In this document: piece by piece, positions 34,801-40,800 of the stretch | How the letters are laid out: each line of letters opens with the position of its first letter | Numbering within the stretch: position 1 is the first letter of the stretch | From: Cinnamomum chago | Taxonomy: Eukaryota > Streptophyta > Magnoliopsida > Laurales > Lauraceae | Direction: 5' to 3' | Assembly (NCBI GenBank): GCA_038049695.1 | Contig: CP142453.1 | Location: forward strand, 35,687,501 to 35,751,500 | Length of the DNA stretch: 64,000 bases | Translations under genes and position numbers: made by a program | Notes under the pieces: model-generated | Seen by the model: only the letters and a program-made list of their open reading frames with translations | Database searches by the model: none | What the model was told of the DNA's origin: nothing

Positions 34801-37800
34801 AAGGACTGTATGCCATATGAAGTTAAAACAAATTCTGTACAGTCAGAGAAATTTTAAAAGCCTAAGAAATAGCAACAAATAACTTTAGCAAAATAGAAGT
34901 TAGAAAGACAATATATGAACATGAAGCTCACCCTTCCCCCCTGTGGAAAAGGAATCCTTCATACTCTCCCCTGCTGATTTTGGAATCATTACAACCGGAA
35001 TTGTAATGTGTAGGGAAGTATCATTTTCAGTACACACCATTTTGTAAAGATCTACAAAGAGAGATGAAATGAAAAGATCAGAGCCAGTAGCAATAGAAGT
35101 GAAAGAGGTAGAACCATAATAAAAGCAAAAATTAATGAAGTATGTAGAAAAGAACAATCCCAGCCGTTAGTTGCCTGTTTAGCTTCCTTGGTAAATGACT
35201 ACCTTCATTGTCATTCATTATCAGTAAGCCAGCTGCACCTGCTATCTGTGCAACTTCTGCCTTAGCTGTGAAGGTACAATCTCCACGTTTAGACAAGGCA
35301 ATAGAATTGGATAACTGCATCAGAGAAAGCTTGTTCAGAAGAATAACAGAATGAATCATGAGAACAAATAGGGGCCTGATTGGATGCACACAAAGAAAAA
35401 AAAATAGAAAAATAATATTTTAGAGAATATAATCTTTGTAAAAAATCTTGTATGTTTACCAAATCAAAACTTAGGAATAAAAGATCATTTTCTTTTGAAG
35501 TCTTTTCCTACAACTCACCCCTATAGAAAACTTTCTACCATATAAAAGTCTTTCAAATGCAGCTTTACAAAAGTCCCTCACCTCTCATCCTTCCTAGAAA
35601 GTGCGCTTGTTTGGACGTTGATGACAGTAGTGGTGGTGGTGGTGGTGGTGGTGGTGGTGGTGATAATGATGGTGACAGTGGTGGTGATGATCATGGTGGC
35701 AGTCGTGATGAAGTGATGATGGTGGTGATGGTTATGCCAATGGTGATTAATGCTAGGTGGTGGTGGTGACGACGATGGTGATGATGATGGGGTGGTGATG
35801 ATGAATGGCACTGGTGATGAACTGATGATGATGATGTAGTGATCACGATGATGATGGTGGTGGCAATGGTAATGGTGATGATGATGGTGACAATGATGAC
35901 GATGACGATGATGGTGATAGTGGTGGTGGTGGTGGCGATGGTGATGAGGCGATTACAATGATGGTGGTGATGATGGGGTGGTGTTCATGATGATGATGAC
36001 GACGATACTTATGTGTTGGTGATGATCACGGGATGATGGTCATGGTGGTGGTGGCGATGATGACAGTGATGGTGGGGTAGTGGTCATGATGATGGTGGTG
36101 ACGATGATGGTGATGATGATCGTGGGTTGGTGTTGGTGAGATTTCCCTTAATGATAGAAAGAGGTGGAAAAATCAATTTGAGTAGTTTGGATGTCGAAGG
36201 TGCACCTCTATGATGGAATTGAAGCGACAAATTACACCAAAATAAATCGTTTTATAAATTACTTGGTTAGAGAGGGGTATCCTTGACATAGCCGGTCCCA
36301 AGCCCGGACAAAGGAGGAGGGTTGTGCATTAGGTAGCCGACAGCCAACACAATACTCAGTCGGATTTCTTTATGGATTTGAGACCTAATAAAATTTCGTG
36401 GGGGCGTCCCCTACTTAGCGACGCGTTGTATGGTCCGAATACAGTGATAAGTGAACAAGGACCGCTACATCGGCGCCCGAGTGCAGTGCTAAATAGGCAA
36501 GGATCCTCACACTTTGGACGAGTGTGGGGGCTAAGGAAGCTAGTCCAAAATAGAATGATGAGATTAGGTACTTGGAACATTGGGAGCCTAACTGGGAAAC
36601 TTATGGAAGTGATGGATACAATAGAAATGAGACGAATCGCAATTGCTTACTTGCAAGAGACAAGGTGGGTGGGACAGAAAGCTAAAGAGATTGAGAGGAC
36701 TAGGTATAAGTTATGGTATATAGGACTTAATAGATCGAAGAATGGGGTCGGCATAGTGGTAAGCAGGGACTTAAAGGAATATATAGTTAGTGTAAAGCGC
36801 TGCGGATATAGGATTATTGCAATTAAGTTAGTGTTAGGAGAAGAGATAGTGAACGTAATTAGTGCTTATGCCCCCTAGGTTGGCTTAGGAGATGGGCATA
36901 AGGAGAAGTTTTGGGAAGACTTGGAAGGAGTGCTACTAGAGATACCCCAAGGCGAGATGGTCTTCATAGGAGGAGATTTGAAAGGTCACGTAGGACGCGA
37001 CGTAGATGGATATATAGGAGTATACGGGGGACATGGATACGGTAATAGAAATGAAGAAGGGAAGGATATTTTGGAGTTTTCAGTGGCTTATGATCTCATG
37101 GTAACTAACACCTTTTTTAGGAAGACAAAGGAGCATTTGGTGACTTATAAGAGTTGCTTCTCAAGGACACAGATTGACTTCTTCTTAAATAGGAAAAGAG
37201 ACCGCTTAACTTGTAAAGATTGCAAGGTTATACCAGGGGAGAGCTTGACTTCCCAACATAGGTTGTTGATCATAGATGTGCAGCTACAAAAGTGGACTAG
37301 AAAAAAGAGGTTGTATAGATGCTCAAGGACTAAATGGTGGAACTTGAAAGGTGATAAGCAACTAGCATTAAGAGAAAGAGTACTAGAGGAACGCGTTTGG
37401 GCGGTAAATGAGTGCAAATAATATGTAGAATAAGGTAGCAGAGTGTATTAGGAGGGTAGGGAAAGAAGTCTTAGGAGAATCCAAAGGGGGTGCTCCGACA
37501 CGGAAAGAGGCATGGTGGTGGAGCGAGGCCGTCCAAGACAAGATAAGAGTTAAAAGAGAGTGCTTTAAAACTTGGCAAAAGGATCGCAATGACGCGAACT
37601 TGGAGAGGTATAAAGAAGCAAAAAGATAAACCAAAAAGGCAGTTAGTGAGGCCAAGGCAAAGGCATTTGAGGAGCTATATAGGCGACTCGACACTAAGGA
37701 AGGCGAAAGAGACATTCAAGTTTGCCAAAGCCAGAGATAGGCAGACCAAGGACTTAAACCAAGTTAAATGCATTAAGGATGAGAATGAAAAGGTATTAGT

Positions 37801-40800
37801 AAAGGAAGAGGAGATAAAGAAGCGTTGGAAGAGCTACTTCTACAAGTTATTTAACGAAAGCAGTAGTAGTGACACAATTTGGGCATCTTACCATTTCTAG
37901 GAAAGAATCGAATCATATGTTCTATAGGAAAATCAATAAGGAAGAAGTTAAAGAAGTATTGAAAAGGATAAAGAATGGGAAAGCGGTTGGGCCAGATGAT
38001 ATCCCTATTGAAGTCTGGAGGTGCTTGGGGGAGGATGGCATAAGTTGGTTGACACAGCTTTTTAATGTAGTGCTAAAGAACAAGAAGATGCCTGATGCAT
38101 GGAGGAAAAGTATTCTTATACCCATATACAAGAACAAAGAAGATATTCAGAACTGTGCGAACTACCGTGGGATTAAATTGATGAGCCATACGATGAAATT
38201 ATGGGAGAGTTATTGAGAGAAGACTAAGAAGAACAACAAACGTTTCAGAGAATCAATTTGGTTTCATGCCTGGGAGATCAACCATAAAGGCTATCTTTCT
38301 CCTAAGAATGTTAATGGAACAGTATAGAGAAGGTCAAAGAGATTTACATATGGTATTCATTGACTTGGAGAATGCCTATGACCAAATTCCTAGGAAGATT
38401 CTATGGAGAGTACTGGAAAAGAAAAGAGTGTGTCGCATATATTGAGGCGATAAAGGATATGTATGATAGAGTCGTGACATCTATAAGAACGACTGGTGGA
38501 GAGACTAAAGAGTTTCCTACTACGATTGGTCTACAGCAAGGCTTAGCGTTAAGCCCGTACTTGTTTGCCCTAGTTATGGATGAGATTACAAGACATTCAG
38601 GATGAGGTGCCGTGGTGTATGCTATTTGCAGATGGCATTGTTTTAATGGATGAGACGAGAGAATGAGTGAATGCTAAGCTAGAATTGTGGCGGAAAACGT
38701 TAGAGACAAAAGGGTTTAGGCTAAGTCGATGCAAGACAAAATATATGGAATGCAAGTTTAGTCAAAGTAGGACACCTGGTAATATAGAAGTAAGTTTGGG
38801 CACACAAAAGATTGTAGAGAAAGAAAACTTTAGGTACCTTGGATCTATGGTGCAACAGGATGTGGAGATTGATACTGATGTAAGTCACAGGATTCAGGCC
38901 GGGTGGACCAAATGGAGGAATGCTTCGGGGGTCTTGTGTTATCGGAAAGTCCCCCTCAAGGTTAAAGGAAAGTATTATAAGGTGGCGGTACGTCCAGCGT
39001 TGTTATATGTATCAGAGTATTGGGCGGTAAGGCATAATCATATTAAGAAGATGGAAGTTGCGGAGATGAGAATGCTAAAATGGATGTGTGGGATCACAAG
39101 GAGAGATAGGATTAGGAATGAGGAGATTAGGGACAAAGTAGGAATAGAACCGATTGAAGATAAAATGAGAGAAAATCGACTGAGATGGTTCGGCCATGTT
39201 AGAAGGCGCCCAACGGAGGCACCTGTTAAAAGGTGTGAAAGCATGGAGAATGCCAGGAGTAGGAGAGGGAGAGGGAGACCCAAGAGAAATTGGAACGAAA
39301 CTATTAAACATAACCTTGCCTACATGGATCTAACGGAGGACATGGCCCTAAACAGATTTGATTGACCTCGTCGAATCCATATAGCCGACCCCACCTAGTG
39401 GGAAAAGGCTTGGTTTTGGTTTGGTTTGGTTAGAGATGATGTTCTAAGGCAGATAGTCCTTGAGTGTTCAAGGGGAGACAATCCTTGTGTTTTTATCTCA
39501 TATATCACAACCTTACATTTTATACTTTTTTATTTTACCTAATCGGATTTCACCTCTATTCATCACAAATTAGTCTTATTATAAATCATACGAAGAATAT
39601 TAAATTAAAATTAAAGAAATGCCACTCCACCAGGCAGCAGATGAAGCAATTGTGTGATCATCTAGAGTAACCATTGGAAACATTTGAATATTGATAATCA
39701 GTAAGCACTTTGCTCAAACCACCAGATACAAGAGGAAATTTTGGATAGGACTGATAAGCAAGACTGTAACTTGTAAACCCATCCGTGGGGCCCACCTAAA
39801 TGCATGCCAATCACTATATATGGGATTGGATTATAAGCTCTTTGTACGGATTAAAGAAGTGCCAAATATTAGTATAATCTGATGAGCACAGCCATCTAAC
39901 TGCCCCAAAATTTAACTGCTTTATAGGTGCTTTCAATAGCATCAAACTGTGGGCACTTTAAGTAGATGGTCACGAACATCTAATCATGCTGATTTTATAC
40001 ACAAGCCTAATCCGTGTTGAGCTTCCAATCATCCAAACCCAACAATTGGCATGCTTCAAGGTGAGTCCCACAGAAGGTCACAAATGCAGTCAAAACAGTC
40101 ACCAATCTGTTTTCACCTGACCAGAAAGCTCGCTTTTTTATGAAGACCCAATCAACTTACCTCACCCATCTATACCAAAAAGAATCTCTTCATTCGGATG
40201 TCAAGGTAACAAAAAATTTCTTCCTCTTTTTTCCTTCTAAGGAGTTAAGTGATGCTTGACTAAGTTAGCAAGCTGAGAAGTGAGAAATTCTAAGTTTTTA
40301 TAGCCTGAGCCATTAGGTCACTGGTTTTATATACAAGCCTAATCTGTATTGAGCTTCCAATCATCCAAACCCAGCAATTGGCATGCTCCAAGGTGAGTCC
40401 CACAGAAGGTCAAACCTGTAGCTGTTTCTTAACCTAATTTTCTCCTAGATACAAATACAAATGCAGTCAAAGCAGGAACCAATCTGTTTTCCCCTGACCA
40501 GAAAGATCACTTTTTTTATGAAGACCCAATCAACTTACCTCACCCATCTATACCAAAAAGAATCTCTTGATTCAGATATCAAGGTAACAAATGATTTCTT
40601 CTTTCGTTTTTCCTTTTAAGTAGTTAAGTGATGCTTGACCAAGTTAGCATGCTGAGAAGTGAGAAATTCTAAGTTTTTATAGCCTGAACCATTACGTGGC
40701 TGGCAGATAAATAATTAGAGAATATACAGAGGAATTAATAGTTTAAAAAGTCAGACATTACTAATAATTTCATCAAAAGGCTCCACAAAATGGAAAGTAT

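Larger units (their letters stand above)
22388..34931 (-). other. SPPL intron 4 (12.5 kb)
   Basis: The largest intron. Order: unremarkable DNA with a hAT-end scrap at about 22965-23005, the caulimovirid palindrome (23052 to about 29575), nothing recognised at 29600-30040, an LTR-element remnant (30043-32402), an RTE LINE fragment (32403-33600), an L1-type RNase H scrap (about 33640-34338), and nothing at 34345-34931. Confidence 0.8.

Noticed and set aside
35345-35600. Tourist-like end (ggggcctgattggatgca)
   Set aside because: No matching inverted end found before the microsatellite.
35557-35811. Gly/Asp- or Thr/His-rich open frames
   Set aside because: Triplet microsatellite read in frame.
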